A stretch of 64,000 bases of DNA from CBDDLD01 sp965250025 (lineage in GTDB: Bacteria > Bacteroidota > Bacteroidia > Flavobacteriales > Flavobacteriaceae), in contig OZ252283.1 of assembly GCA_965250025.1 (NCBI GenBank), positions 1,550,001 to 1,614,000 of the forward strand, in the 5' to 3' direction. Position 1 is the stretch's first letter. The number at the start of each line of letters is the position of its first letter. Positions 1 to 9,717 of the stretch are shown one piece after another. The position numbers and the translations under genes are program-made. A model generated the notes under the pieces. That model had not been told where the DNA came from. It was given only the letters and a program-made list of their open reading frames with translations, and did not search any database.

Positions 1-3000
1 TATGGACACCGGCTTTTGGAGACTTATATTTTGATGACGATTCTCAGGATTTTAGCACTGCAGACTTAATTAGTGGCATCACATCCATACAACCCGGAGA
101 ATCTGTAATAGCAATTGACGATTCGGATACCGCCAACTTTATAGCTATTTGGGGCGGAGTTTACAATCTGTCTGGCGTACAAATAGGCACCTATTCCGGA
201 TCAGGTTTAGGTGGCGGTGGTGATGGTGTCACTTTATTTATGAGTATTGGTGCACCTGTAGACGCTTCTAGCATTATAGATTTTGAAAGCTATCCGGATG
301 CCGCTTCTTTCCCCGGGCAATCTTACGATGTCAACAAAGCAGGATTTAGTGTTATTGGCGAGGCACCAAACATGCCTGTAGCTACTGCTGTAAACAATAT
401 GGGAGAATCAGCAATAGGTTCTCCAGGAAATCTTGGTCCGGCTGTAGCGGGAGCATTAAGTATTGTTGTAGATACAGTCAATTTAACTGCTTTTTTAAAT
501 TTGCCGGAAGAAAATGCAGGGTCAGTAAGTGGTGTTATCAATGACCCTACTGATCCTGCAAGTACAATAGGAATTCCTTTTAATGTTTCTGACGATACCA
601 CTCCCGCAGGCAATCTGGTGGTAACTGCTACCAGTAGTGATGAAGCTATAGTTCCAAATGCAAATTTGGTCATTACAGGTACTGATGGTGATCGTACATT
701 AACCATTACACCAATTGCTGTAGGGTTAACTACCATTACAGTTACTGTAGAAGATACAGATATGAATACTGACACATATATCATTAGCTATGCAGCTTCA
801 GCGGCTTCAGTAAATCCCGGAAATAGTAAATTTCATACCGGAGCAGCTGACGGATCTACTGGTATAGCCATAGACGCAAACTACATTTGGATTGGTGATG
901 ATGAAGATCAGACATTACGTTTATACGATAGAAATAATTCAGGATTACCGGTAAATGAGATCGATTTCAATATGTCTCTAGGCTCAACTAATGAGGTAGA
1001 TCTTGAAGGTTCTTTCATTGTAGGGAATACGATTTACTGGACAGGTTCTACAGAAGAAGCTGAGCGATCGGTTATATTCTCAACTACTCTTTCCGGATCT
1101 GGAGCAATGTCAACCTTAACCTATGTAGACCAATATATAGGACTTAGAGACGATTTAATCAATTGGGATGCAAATGATACTCATGGTCTTGGCGCAAACT
1201 TCTTTGGTTTAAGTGCAGCTTTAGAAATCGAAGCTTTAGCTATAGCACCTGGTAGTACTACCACGGCATACGTTGGATTAAGAAGTACTACCTCTCAAGG
1301 TAATGCGCTTGTTATTCCAGTTACAAACTTTACCGCTCTTCCGGGAGCTTCTGCAGGAGCATCAACTTTTGGGGCGCCAATCCTCATTGATTTAAAAGGT
1401 AGAAGCCTGAGAAGTATGGAATGTAATGCTAACGGTTGTATTCTCATTGGTGGACCTTTTGGTAATAAAACCGATTTTAAATTATACACATGGACAGGTA
1501 ATGCTATGGATGACCCGGAGTTAAGAAGTGCCGATTTAACAGCATTAAATGCTAATGGTTCGTTTGAAGGTTTGCCCGAATTACCGTCTACAACATTTAT
1601 GGGAAGTGATGGGGATACAGATACTGTAACTTTATTGATCGATCTTGGCGCTACAATAATATATGAAAATGGTGAGGAAAATAAGGACCAACGTAGAGAA
1701 TGGAAAAAATTCAGAAGCGAAGTGGTGACTTTAGGTGCTGTAACAACACCAGAGATTCAAGCTCCTGTTATCAATGAGTTTGTCGTAGATCATACAGGAA
1801 CAGATACTGCCGAGTTTGTGGAGATTCTTGGTGATCCGTTCACGGACTATTCTAACTACACCATTGTAGAAATTGAAGGTGATGGCACTTCATCAGGATT
1901 AGTTGATGATGGTGTTTTTACTTTAGGAACAACAGACGAAAATGGTTATTGGACAACGCCCTTTCAGAATAATGTCATAGAGAATGGTAGTGTTACACTA
2001 TTATTGGTAGAAGGCTTCACAGGATCAGTTGGCGACGATATTGATACGGATAATGACGGGACTATTGATGTGACATACTGGACAAGCATTGTAGATGGTG
2101 TAGCCAGCTCAGATGGCGGTAGCTCGGATGTAGTTTATGCTATTGATTTGACCCCAGATTTTGATGGTGGTACGAATCAAGTTGGAGGTGCATCACGTAT
2201 CCCAAATGGTTTGGATACAGACACCACTTCTGATTGGTTAAGAAATGACTTTAATGGCGAAGGGCTTATTGGGTTCACCGGTACACCGGAAGAGGGTGAA
2301 GCTATTAATACCCCGGGAGCATCTAACAGGCCTGTAGGTCCGGTATTGGAAATCACCGAAATATGGTCAGGAAATGAAAATGGGGACGATCTTACGGAAG
2401 ATTGGTTCGAGATCACAAACAATGGACCAATAGCGTGGACGCCAGCATTAGGAGAGCTTTATTTTGATGACGACTCTCAAGATCCAACTGCTGCAGATCT
2501 GATCAGTGGTATTACTTCCATACAACCTGGAGAATCCGTAATCGCGATCGATGCAGCTGATACTGCTAATTTTATTGCAGTATGGGAAGATGTATACAAC
2601 ATCACCGGAGTTAAAATAGGTACTTATGCAGGAGCCGGTCTATCTGGCGGAGGCGATGGTGTGACCTTATGGATAGGTGACCCAAATACAGTAGGCAATA
2701 TCGTAGATTTTGAAAGTTATCCTGATGCTTCATCTACACCTGGACAGTCTTACGATGTAGAAAAAGGCGGGTTTAGTGTTGTTGGCGAAGCACCTTACGC
2801 CCCTGCTGCAACAGCAGGAAATAATGTCGGCGAATCTGCAGTAGGCTCCCCGGGAAATCTAGGTCCAGTATTGAGTGTTGAAGATGTATCCGTACCTCAA
2901 TTGACCACCAAAGTATATCCTATACCTTTCGATAACGATATCCATATTGCTTCAAATTTAGATGGCTCTATAGCTTCTACAGTAACAATAGTAGATCTTT

Positions 3001-3140
3001 TAGGGAAAGTGGTTTACCGTGAAAACAGAATCTTATCTGATGGCGTGACAACGTTAACAAACCTATCTAATCTTACAGAAGGGATCTATGTTCTAAACAT
3101 TCCGGAACTAAACATCAGCATGAAAGTTATTAAGAAGTAA
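1..3140 (+). CDS. T9SS-secreted lamin-tail/DUF3616-like repeat protein (5' end outside window)
   Basis: The reading frame is open to the left edge of the window, so the gene starts upstream; the first internal ATG at 240 is not the real start. Visible parts in order are a lamin-tail-like repeat (about 3-447), an Ig/cadherin-like Asp/Thr-rich stretch (about 465-800), a DUF3616-like region with a WIGDDEDQTLRLY motif (about 815-1740), a second lamin-tail-type domain (about 1760-2330), and another copy of the first repeat (about 2436-2870). It ends in a type A T9SS C-terminal sorting domain (about 2875-3137: VYPIPFDN, then LLGKVVY, then EGIYVLNI). It should be exported through the Sec and type IX systems and attached to or released from the cell surface. 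Its substrate or partner cannot be told. Domain names are from motif recognition. Confidence 0.85.
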   Translation, partial: WTPAFGDLYFDDDSQDFSTADLISGITSIQPGESVIAIDDSDTANFIAIWGGVYNLSGVQIGTYSGSGLGGGGDGVTLFMSIGAPVDASSIIDFESYPDAASFPGQSYDVNKAGFSVIGEAPNMPVATAVNNMGESAIGSPGNLGPAVAGALSIVVDTVNLTAFLNLPEENAGSVSGVINDPTDPASTIGIPFNVSDDTTPAGNLVVTATSSDEAIVPNANLVITGTDGDRTLTITPIAVGLTTITVTVEDTDMNTDTYIISYAASAASVNPGNSKFHTGAADGSTGIAIDANYIWIGDDEDQTLRLYDRNNSGLPVNEIDFNMSLGSTNEVDLEGSFIVGNTIYWTGSTEEAERSVIFSTTLSGSGAMSTLTYVDQYIGLRDDLINWDANDTHGLGANFFGLSAALEIEALAIAPGSTTTAYVGLRSTTSQGNALVIPVTNFTALPGASAGASTFGAPILIDLKGRSLRSMECNANGCILIGGPFGNKTDFKLYTWTGNAMDDPELRSADLTALNANGSFEGLPELPSTTFMGSDGDTDTVTLLIDLGATIIYENGEENKDQRREWKKFRSEVVTLGAVTTPEIQAPVINEFVVDHTGTDTAEFVEILGDPFTDYSNYTIVEIEGDGTSSGLVDDGVFTLGTTDENGYWTTPFQNNVIENGSVTLLLVEGFTGSVGDDIDTDNDGTIDVTYWTSIVDGVASSDGGSSDVVYAIDLTPDFDGGTNQVGGASRIPNGLDTDTTSDWLRNDFNGEGLIGFTGTPEEGEAINTPGASNRPVGPVLEITEIWSGNENGDDLTEDWFEITNNGPIAWTPALGELYFDDDSQDPTAADLISGITSIQPGESVIAIDAADTANFIAVWEDVYNITGVKIGTYAGAGLSGGGDGVTLWIGDPNTVGNIVDFESYPDASSTPGQSYDVEKGGFSVVGEAPYAPAATAGNNVGESAVGSPGNLGPVLSVEDVSVPQLTTKVYPIPFDNDIHIASNLDGSIASTVTIVDLLGKVVYRENRILSDGVTTLTNLSNLTEGIYVLNIPELNISMKVIKK

Positions 3141-3159
3141 CACATGCTTAATAGTTTTT

Positions 3160-3197
3160 AAAACCAGTTTGAACTGTCATAAGTTCAGGCTGGTTTT
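3160..3197 (+). terminator. Rho-independent terminator, probably serving both strands
   Basis: The arms AAAACCAG and CTGGTTTT, with an inner TGAACT/AGTTCA pairing, form a long hairpin followed by T-rich sequence. It sits 20 bases after the stop of the T9SS protein gene and just before the end of the convergent NACHT gene, so it can stop both. Confidence 0.75.
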
Positions 3198-3207
3198 ATT
3201 TTAAGGT

Positions 3208-6200
3208 TTAATCGCTATGTTTAGAGAAATAAATTTCATAAGTATCAATAATTGCTTCAAGATCTTGAATACTATCGTAATGTTCTTCTTTCAATGCTTT
3301 TTTCAACTTTTCAAAAAGTGTTTTTGCCCACGTTACTTCTTTCTTCTTTAACAAAATGATAGCAATTTTTATAGCATTTAAGTAGCCGATTATATAATCT
3401 CTATTTTGTGCTACAGCTTCAGAATATAACTCAAGGCTTTTATATAGTTTTACCTGATCCTCTTGCTCTTGTCCACTTAACATTAAAGCACAAGCATAGT
3501 GGGTTTTGTGAAAATGATTGAGATCTTCTTCATTTACATGCTGGTAATCTTCAATAGAACTGTCTATAAACGCTATAATATATGTTTCATTAATTTTATC
3601 TTTAGTGGCTAACTCAAAATAGGCATAAGCTCTTATCATATGTAAATCTTGCAAATAGCTTTCAAAAGTAAAATCATTAAGAATGTCTTTTTTTCTAAAG
3701 CAATCTTTCCAAACCTCTTCTCTGAGCTGACAATCGTTTATGCCTTGACTAGAAGCTTCATGGGCCAATTCAAAATCCTTAATCTCATAAGCACAGTAAG
3801 AAGCTATAATGAAATAATAATGAATGAGATCCCCTATTCTATAAATGGAAGTTTCAATAAGTTCTCGCTTCTTCGTCGCATCTTTTTCATTTTTGACATA
3901 TGGCCATATCGACTCAACATCAAAAACATCAAAAACATAATATTTCAAAGCGTCGTTTTTGGTAGCTCCAAAATCAATATCTAGAAATGCTGTTGCTTTT
4001 AGATTGGTATTCTCAGAGTTTAGCCATAATAATCGATCTATGACATAAAGAAAAGCACACAATTCCATCGCACCTGCATATCCGATTTTTGTATCATAAT
4101 CATCCCCAAATAATCTTTTTTTATCATTGTTGAAATATTTTTCTTTTATAGATTTAGCGACATTACGAGCCTTATCATTATCTATATATTCCGCGTGATA
4201 CTTTAATTGATCTATAGTTCCTAAGTACAGATAATTTGCGTTATGAAGAATATTTTTTTGTCGTAGATTTTTAATTAAATATTCCAAAATTGAAGTCAGT
4301 AGTAATTGAATCCCAACAGCGTGTTCAGTAACCTGTTCTGTCAGTAAAAAAAAGTAAAACAAAAGAAGCTGTTCTTCATCTTCTTGAGCAAGTGCAGAAT
4401 TATTAGCTATGGTAAGCTGTTTAGCGTTTCTAAACAACTGTTTTACATTGACATCAGAAATCGTATTAAAAGCGCTTTTTGCACCATCTTTTAGAAACTC
4501 CAATTGCGTTGCCTCATCCAACATTTCATAGTAATACTTTATAATTTCTTTTTGTCTATACAAGAAAAAGCTACGTACGGCTAATGTTTCCTTGTATGGA
4601 ATGCTCATGAGGTATTTGGCACAAAAGTATTCGGCAAAACTGGTATGAAAAAAACTATACAGTCCATTACTGTTTCTTTTCAAAATGCCATAATCATTGA
4701 CCAAACTGGTATAAACATTTTCATAATTAGGAATTGAAATGTTTTTTTCAGTAAAATAAGTCTTGGTTAGATCGTATAAATTTCTTTCATCAATACTCAG
4801 CTTAAAATCTCCGATTATATGATATGATAAATACGCACAAAAATCAATAAGCTCATATTTAGAAACATTTGGCAAACTGGAACTGTCTGCTTTTTTTGTA
4901 ACTCTTGTGGTATTCCATTTTGAAAAAATAAAGTCAATACTATGATCATAAATTTCTGAATAGCTATTAAATACAGTTTTGGTGTTAGAATACAATTCGC
5001 AAATAAAGGATAGTAGTAATGGTGATGTAAAAAATACACCCTCAAACTCTTGAATTCGGAACATGCTTAATGTGGTGATACCAACTTCTTCACTGGCAAT
5101 AGCATCAGTAACTCGATAAAAATGGTTGAGATAACCCGTTTCATAATCGTAACTAGGACTTAATAACTTTGAATATTTCAGCCTTTTCATAAGGCTTTCA
5201 GTATTAATCTCTTGTTCGTGATTAGTGGACCATTTATTTATAAAATCTCTTATATATTCTGAAGTTAATGGTTTTATTGTTGCCTTGACAAAATAGTCCG
5301 TAAACCTATCGTCTATGGGTCTGGATGTAATAATGACCTTCATCTGAGGGGTATTCCTAACAAGTTGCTGGTATTGATTTTTCAACTTTACTTTATTCCC
5401 CTCGCTAAGAATTTCGTCATAGCCATCGAGCATTAAAAGTAGTTTCTGATCCTTTATGAGCTGCCCAAAAAATGATGCAAAGTTATTACCGGTTACAGAA
5501 AATTTATCCTGAATAAGCGCTTTGAGATCCTTATCCAAGTAATCGTATTCATTAAGACTAATGTATATGGGTAAGTAATCAAGTTTGTTTTTTAAACAGT
5601 CTACGATACATTTTTGTAAAAAGAAGGTTTTTCCTGATCCTGGTGTACCGATTAAAAAAATATCAGTTTCTGATGTGATCAGATTTTCAGATTCAATACG
5701 ATTATCTTTTATTGTAATATCCGGATCAATATACAGGGAATCATCTTCATATAAGTTATCAATTCCTATACCTTGAAATAAACCGGCATCAGAAAATAAA
5801 TTTGTGTAATACGATTCAATATAGGCTTTAGTATTTATTATTCCTGCTAAGTCATTACTTTCCTGTACTAAGTGATAATTTGAAGTATGTATATTTTGCC
5901 GAATGAATTCTGCAAAACGATCGTCTATCATGTTCAGTTTTGATAGCATTAAAACCGTAGTCTTATCAATTCTATCTGTAGTAACTTTAATGTCATTAAT
6001 TAAAGTTCCAATTTTACTGACTGCACTACTAATAATCTCATCAGAAACTGAAATTGGGGTGTTCTTGTTCTTTGCTTCGTGTGCTTCCTTCCATTGTTTT
6101 AGTAGTTTCGTAGTATAAACGTTTAAATTACGTTTATTGTCAATCATTTTATGGTGCTTAGGACACAATAAAATGAGATTATCATAGAGACGTCTTTCAT

Positions 6201-6387
6201 CATCCGTCATGGTTTCATCGTATCGGGCACCTTCTGGGCTAGCCGCAGCAATATGACAAATTTCGCCATTTGTTGTTCCATCTTCTGCTATAATTGGGTT
6301 GGTGCAATTGGGTTCGGCACACTGATTGCCAGAATAAGTGAATAGTGTTTTTATATCCGAAAGTAAATAGTTACGAGGTCCTGCCAT
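3208..6387 (-). CDS. HNH nuclease-NACHT NTPase fusion, putative anti-phage STAND protein
   Basis: This 1059-residue protein has three parts. The N-terminus is an HNH nuclease domain: Cys23-x4-Cys28 and Cys75-x2-His78 fit a zinc site, and His45, Asn70 and His79 fit the HNH triad, in a setting (HIAAASPEGARY, NLILLCPKHH) typical of the defence-associated HNH family. A STAND/NACHT ATPase follows, with Walker A GTPGSGKT (247-254), Walker B LLLMLDGYDE (316-325) and an ITSRP sensor (353-357). The remainder is helical with TPR-like character toward the C-terminus, where such proteins usually sense a phage ligand. By analogy with bacterial NACHT/Avs proteins, it would oligomerise on infection and let the HNH domain cut DNA. 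It has no partner genes; its neighbours are ordinary chromosomal genes. The ligand and the target are unknown. Confidence 0.87.
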   Translation of the reverse strand: MAGPRNYLLSDIKTLFTYSGNQCAEPNCTNPIIAEDGTTNGEICHIAAASPEGARYDETMTDDERRLYDNLILLCPKHHKMIDNKRNLNVYTTKLLKQWKEAHEAKNKNTPISVSDEIISSAVSKIGTLINDIKVTTDRIDKTTVLMLSKLNMIDDRFAEFIRQNIHTSNYHLVQESNDLAGIINTKAYIESYYTNLFSDAGLFQGIGIDNLYEDDSLYIDPDITIKDNRIESENLITSETDIFLIGTPGSGKTFFLQKCIVDCLKNKLDYLPIYISLNEYDYLDKDLKALIQDKFSVTGNNFASFFGQLIKDQKLLLMLDGYDEILSEGNKVKLKNQYQQLVRNTPQMKVIITSRPIDDRFTDYFVKATIKPLTSEYIRDFINKWSTNHEQEINTESLMKRLKYSKLLSPSYDYETGYLNHFYRVTDAIASEEVGITTLSMFRIQEFEGVFFTSPLLLSFICELYSNTKTVFNSYSEIYDHSIDFIFSKWNTTRVTKKADSSSLPNVSKYELIDFCAYLSYHIIGDFKLSIDERNLYDLTKTYFTEKNISIPNYENVYTSLVNDYGILKRNSNGLYSFFHTSFAEYFCAKYLMSIPYKETLAVRSFFLYRQKEIIKYYYEMLDEATQLEFLKDGAKSAFNTISDVNVKQLFRNAKQLTIANNSALAQEDEEQLLLFYFFLLTEQVTEHAVGIQLLLTSILEYLIKNLRQKNILHNANYLYLGTIDQLKYHAEYIDNDKARNVAKSIKEKYFNNDKKRLFGDDYDTKIGYAGAMELCAFLYVIDRLLWLNSENTNLKATAFLDIDFGATKNDALKYYVFDVFDVESIWPYVKNEKDATKKRELIETSIYRIGDLIHYYFIIASYCAYEIKDFELAHEASSQGINDCQLREEVWKDCFRKKDILNDFTFESYLQDLHMIRAYAYFELATKDKINETYIIAFIDSSIEDYQHVNEEDLNHFHKTHYACALMLSGQEQEDQVKLYKSLELYSEAVAQNRDYIIGYLNAIKIAIILLKKKEVTWAKTLFEKLKKALKEEHYDSIQDLEAIIDTYEIYFSKHSD

Positions 6388-6542
6388 TATTGCACTTGAT
6401 GTAATTTAAAATGTTTTGTCTTAAGGAGTATGATTTGTAGATAGTAATCTAATGAATCATCAGTACAATTTATGAAAACCATCTAAATTTATTGGCATGA
6501 ATTTTATATGATATTTCTTATGTCATTATAAATGTATAATAA

Positions 6543-6550
6543 TACTTTTG
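6543..6550 (+). promoter_or_regulatory. Bacteroidota -7 promoter box (TACTTTTG) for rluE
   Basis: Matches the TAnnTTTG consensus of the primary sigma factor in Bacteroidota. It lies 22 bases before the ATT codon at 6573, which would leave a leader of roughly 20 bases. No clear -33 TTTG was found. Confidence 0.5.
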
Positions 6551-6572
6551 TCCTGAAACAAAACACAGTCGC

Positions 6573-7151
6573 ATTAAGCATCACTACTTCATATTATACA
6601 AACCTTATGGTTATCTAAGTCAGTTCGTTAATCATCAAAACCGAAGGCGTAATAAAAAGCTATTGGGCGAGCTTTACGATTTTCCGAAAGGTACTATGGC
6701 CATTGGTAGACTTGATGAAAAATCTGAAGGCTTGTTGTTACTTACCACAAATGGAAAGTATAGCGAATATATTCGAAGCGCAAAAGTAAAGAAAACCTAT
6801 GCGGTTATGGTAGACGGTATCATTACCGATACTGCTATAAGGCAATTGCAAGAAGGTGTAACGATCACCGTTAACCAATCAGCGTATACGACCAAACCCT
6901 GCGACGCTGAACGTTTAAATAATATTAGTTTCATCCCAGAGCGTTTTGTACGTGAGGATAGGCATGGTCCGACATCATGGATATGTATTACTATTACTGA
7001 AGGTAAGTTTCGGCAAGTACGTAAAATGACTGCTAAAGTAGGTTATCCGACATTGCGACTTGTACGTATTCAAATAGGTGATTTTTCATTAAATAATCTA
7101 GGGCCTGGTGAATTTAGACCCATTTTTCCAGAAGGTTTTGAAACGAACTAA
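6573..7151 (+). CDS. rluE: 23S rRNA pseudouridine synthase, RluE-like, with non-canonical start
   Basis: RsuA/RluB/RluE-type pseudouridine synthase of about 192 residues. RluE makes a pseudouridine in 23S rRNA. The catalytic Asp lies in GRLDEKSEGLLLL, and RQVRKMTAKVGYPTLRL is the family's C-terminal signature. The conserved N-terminal strand with LYKPYGYLSQF is encoded at about 6594-6626, upstream of any ATG, GTG or TTG start except the TTG at 6663, which would delete it. The frame is open back to a TAA at 6540, and the only plausible initiator is ATT at 6573. Either ATT is used or the start codon has been lost by mutation. There is no S4 domain, as in RluE. The 3' end overlaps the convergent gene by 4 bases. 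Confidence 0.82.
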   Translation: MKHHYFILYKPYGYLSQFVNHQNRRRNKKLLGELYDFPKGTMAIGRLDEKSEGLLLLTTNGKYSEYIRSAKVKKTYAVMVDGIITDTAIRQLQEGVTITVNQSAYTTKPCDAERLNNISFIPERFVREDRHGPTSWICITITEGKFRQVRKMTAKVGYPTLRLVRIQIGDFSLNNLGPGEFRPIFPEGFETN

Positions 7152-7864
7152 TTGCCAGCTGTTTTTCTTGCTATAGGCACCTTTTCATTAACAAATATTA
7201 TGGTTGCTTTTACACCAGTAAGTAAATTCCATTCTTTAGAAGACACCACATTACCCTTATCATCGTAAACAATAAACTCCGCTGTATTAGGCCCCGATGT
7301 GCCCTGATTAAGTGCCTGTATGTCTATTTTATTGATGCCATCTACTAGATCTATTTTTACACGTCTGTATGAGCCGGTGAGCAAGATGTTTCGATGTATG
7401 AGCACTTCATTAACATAAACACCTACCCGATCACCATCAGGATATTCATGATCTCTACATACAATATTGACAAACTTAGAATCAATACGATGTTCACCAA
7501 GAAACTGATCGGACATAAATTGTTTTAGGCCAGATTTCTCTGCGTCTTTATTCCAGCGTTTCTCAAAAATTTCTCCGGGGTTTTTAAGACCATCAGTTTC
7601 TGTCATTGAAAAAGGCTTTTTACTTTCTTCCAATATGTACTTCTTCTTTTTAACAGAAATGCCATTGATCTTAGACTTGTCGGTTTTGCTTAAACTGGGT
7701 TGGTCTTTTGGTTCTACTTTAATCTTTTTTGGAGTGGAGTCTTTTTCCTTTTCAGAGGCTTCCGCAGGAATTCGAATGGATTTTTCTTCATTATCGATCT
7801 GTGCGGATAGTGAATGTTGTATCGCAAATATGCATAGTAACGCTATAAAAATTTTTGATCTCAA
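7148..7864 (-). CDS. Secreted hypothetical protein
   Basis: A 238-residue protein with a clear signal peptide (RSKIFIALLCIFAIQHSLSA then Gln). A Lys/Glu/Pro-rich linker follows, then a compact C-terminal domain with alternating hydrophobic strands (about residues 120-230, with YPDGDRVGVYVNEV). No family with known function is recognised. Translation must start at TTG 7864: upstream in frame there is only Arg-Ile-His before a stop codon, and no ATG precedes the signal peptide. It lies 105 bases downstream of the response regulator on the same strand and could be read through from that transcript. It is probably periplasmic or outer-membrane associated. Confidence 0.65.
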   Translation of the reverse strand: MRSKIFIALLCIFAIQHSLSAQIDNEEKSIRIPAEASEKEKDSTPKKIKVEPKDQPSLSKTDKSKINGISVKKKKYILEESKKPFSMTETDGLKNPGEIFEKRWNKDAEKSGLKQFMSDQFLGEHRIDSKFVNIVCRDHEYPDGDRVGVYVNEVLIHRNILLTGSYRRVKIDLVDGINKIDIQALNQGTSGPNTAEFIVYDDKGNVVSSKEWNLLTGVKATIIFVNEKVPIARKTAGN

Positions 7865-7969
7865 ATGAATACGCTATGTTTTACTAAAAATAAACTTATG
7901 CTCAAAAACCATACCTAAAGTCAAAGAAACATAATTTTTATGAGCTTGCTACAAAGGAAATGTTAATTA

Positions 7970-8683
7970 TTACAACCTGCGTTTTTGAATAAGTTTAAAA
8001 AATTCAGCCTTATACGTCTCTCCTATTGGTAGGTGTTGTTGCTGAATACTTACAGTAAAAGAATCGGTTTTATCAATATGCTTTAACGAAACAATATATG
8101 ATTTATGAATTTGAGCAAAAGCATCTTTTGACAGACTGGCTAGAATGCTTTTTAATGAATGATACGTAATAATCTGATGATCTTTAAGATGTATGGCGAC
8201 ATAGTTTTTTATACTCTCTACATACAGAATATCATCTTTATACACTTTTTCAAAATTGTTCTTACCATCAGTTTTTACAAAAATAAAAGCATCATTGTTG
8301 CTAATGGTATTATGATCTGTTTTTATGATCGCTTGCTCTGCTTTGAGTACAGCCTTATAAAAACGTTCAAATGTAATGGGCTTTAATAAATAATCTATAG
8401 CATTAAGCTCATAACTCTCAATGGCAAATTGTGGATAAGCTGTTGTGAATATGACCTTAGCATTTGTATTGATCAGTTTGGAAATTTGAATCCCAGTCAG
8501 ATCGGGCATCTGTACGTCTAAAAATACCAAATCTACAGCTTCGGTATTTAGGATTTGAAGTGCTTCCAGTGGTTTTGTGGTGGCGAGTAACAGCTCTAAA
8601 GAAGAGGTCTTCTCCACATACGATTTCAATAAACGTAATGCCGGTGGCTCATCATCAACAATAATACAACGGATGCTTGTCAT
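7970..8683 (-). CDS. LytTR-family response regulator
   Basis: A 237-residue protein with an N-terminal receiver domain (acidic pair Asp10-Asp11, phospho-acceptor Asp56 in VFLDVQMPD) and a C-terminal LytTR DNA-binding domain (about residues 135-235, with LYVESIKNYVAIHL and IHKSYIVSLKHID). It is the cytoplasmic output of a two-component system and should bind promoter repeats as a dimer. Its ATG overlaps the stop of the upstream histidine kinase gene by 4 bases, so the two are translationally coupled and form a cognate pair. Target genes cannot be inferred from the window. Confidence 0.92.
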   Translation of the reverse strand: MTSIRCIIVDDEPPALRLLKSYVEKTSSLELLLATTKPLEALQILNTEAVDLVFLDVQMPDLTGIQISKLINTNAKVIFTTAYPQFAIESYELNAIDYLLKPITFERFYKAVLKAEQAIIKTDHNTISNNDAFIFVKTDGKNNFEKVYKDDILYVESIKNYVAIHLKDHQIITYHSLKSILASLSKDAFAQIHKSYIVSLKHIDKTDSFTVSIQQQHLPIGETYKAEFFKLIQKRRL

Positions 8684-9717
8684 ATATTTAGTGGTATTTT
8701 TAAGTAAGTGTTATACATATCGCTTTCTTTTTTTGCATAAAAGCTGTATTCATTACCATATAAGTTATTGAGCCTGCGCTTTAGATTAATACTGCCTATA
8801 CCCTTTTCGGTATAATTTTCTGCATCAGAAATAGCATTCTCTGATTTTAAAGTTAAAAATTTGTCACTAATAGCGATGTTTATCTGCGCAGGTCGCTCTT
8901 TGTTGTTTAGTACAGCATGTTTAAATATATTTTCAAAAAAATGAATCAATAATAAAGCCGGAATACTTTTGTCTTTTGGATTTCCGGTGAGTTCGTAATC
9001 AATGTGTAACTGGTCTTCAAACCGTTTTTTATAAAAGTAGATATAATCGTCAATAAACTTCAATTCGCTTTCCAACGGCATTAAATCGCTTTTGGTTTCG
9101 TAAGTTACGTAACGTAAAAGCTCTGACAAACGGTGAATATCCTTTGCAGTTTCGGGTTGCGACTCAATAAGCTCTGTGTAAAATGTATTGAGTGTATTGA
9201 ATAAAAAATGGGGTTCCAGTTGAGATTTCAATAGATTAAGCTCAGCACTTTTGCGATCGTATTCCAACTGATGTATTTTATCTTTCGTAATGATATAATT
9301 TTCAAGAAGGTAAAAAACAGTACTGTAAAGTATAGCTTTTATAGCATAAAGCGAATTGTCAAATACGTAATAATAAAACTTGCGGGTGCGTTCGACATAA
9401 TTATGTTGTCCAGTAATATGGTACACAATAACCTCTTCTATAAGATACCTAAGGCCTGCAAATAAGAACAGTTGTGCAATTACGGCAAAAATGAATTTAT
9501 ATCTTGGTTTTTGATCCAAGTATCTGGGACAGATATATCGATAATTTATCCAATATATGGTAAAGAAGCACAGATTGAATACAGATAATATAGAAAACGG
9601 GGTGTCAAAATTCTCTAAAAACCCATCATATCCTTTATATATATAATCACTGATCCAACCAGAAACAAGTATAAAAACAACGAGTAGAATATGGTATTTA
9701 AAGGTGCCTTTCTTCAT
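8680..9717 (-). CDS. LytS-type membrane sensor histidine kinase
   Basis: A 345-residue protein with about four membrane segments in the first 140 residues, a short coiled coil, then a His_kinase domain of the LytS type: the phospho-accepting His170 lies in SQLEPHFLFNTLN. A degenerate ATPase half follows with the N-box-like HFFENIFKHA and a G-box (KGIGSINLKRRL). It phosphorylates the LytTR regulator encoded immediately downstream. There is no extracellular sensor domain, so the signal is probably read within the membrane. It is the first gene of the pair. Confidence 0.92.
   Translation of the reverse strand: MKKGTFKYHILLVVFILVSGWISDYIYKGYDGFLENFDTPFSILSVFNLCFFTIYWINYRYICPRYLDQKPRYKFIFAVIAQLFLFAGLRYLIEEVIVYHITGQHNYVERTRKFYYYVFDNSLYAIKAILYSTVFYLLENYIITKDKIHQLEYDRKSAELNLLKSQLEPHFLFNTLNTFYTELIESQPETAKDIHRLSELLRYVTYETKSDLMPLESELKFIDDYIYFYKKRFEDQLHIDYELTGNPKDKSIPALLLIHFFENIFKHAVLNNKERPAQINIAISDKFLTLKSENAISDAENYTEKGIGSINLKRRLNNLYGNEYSFYAKKESDMYNTYLKIPLNI

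Noticed and set aside
323..784. 153-codon minus-strand open frame
   Set aside because: It lies fully antisense to the T9SS repeat protein, has no promoter or recognisable domain, and follows from the Thr/Val-rich composition of the real gene.
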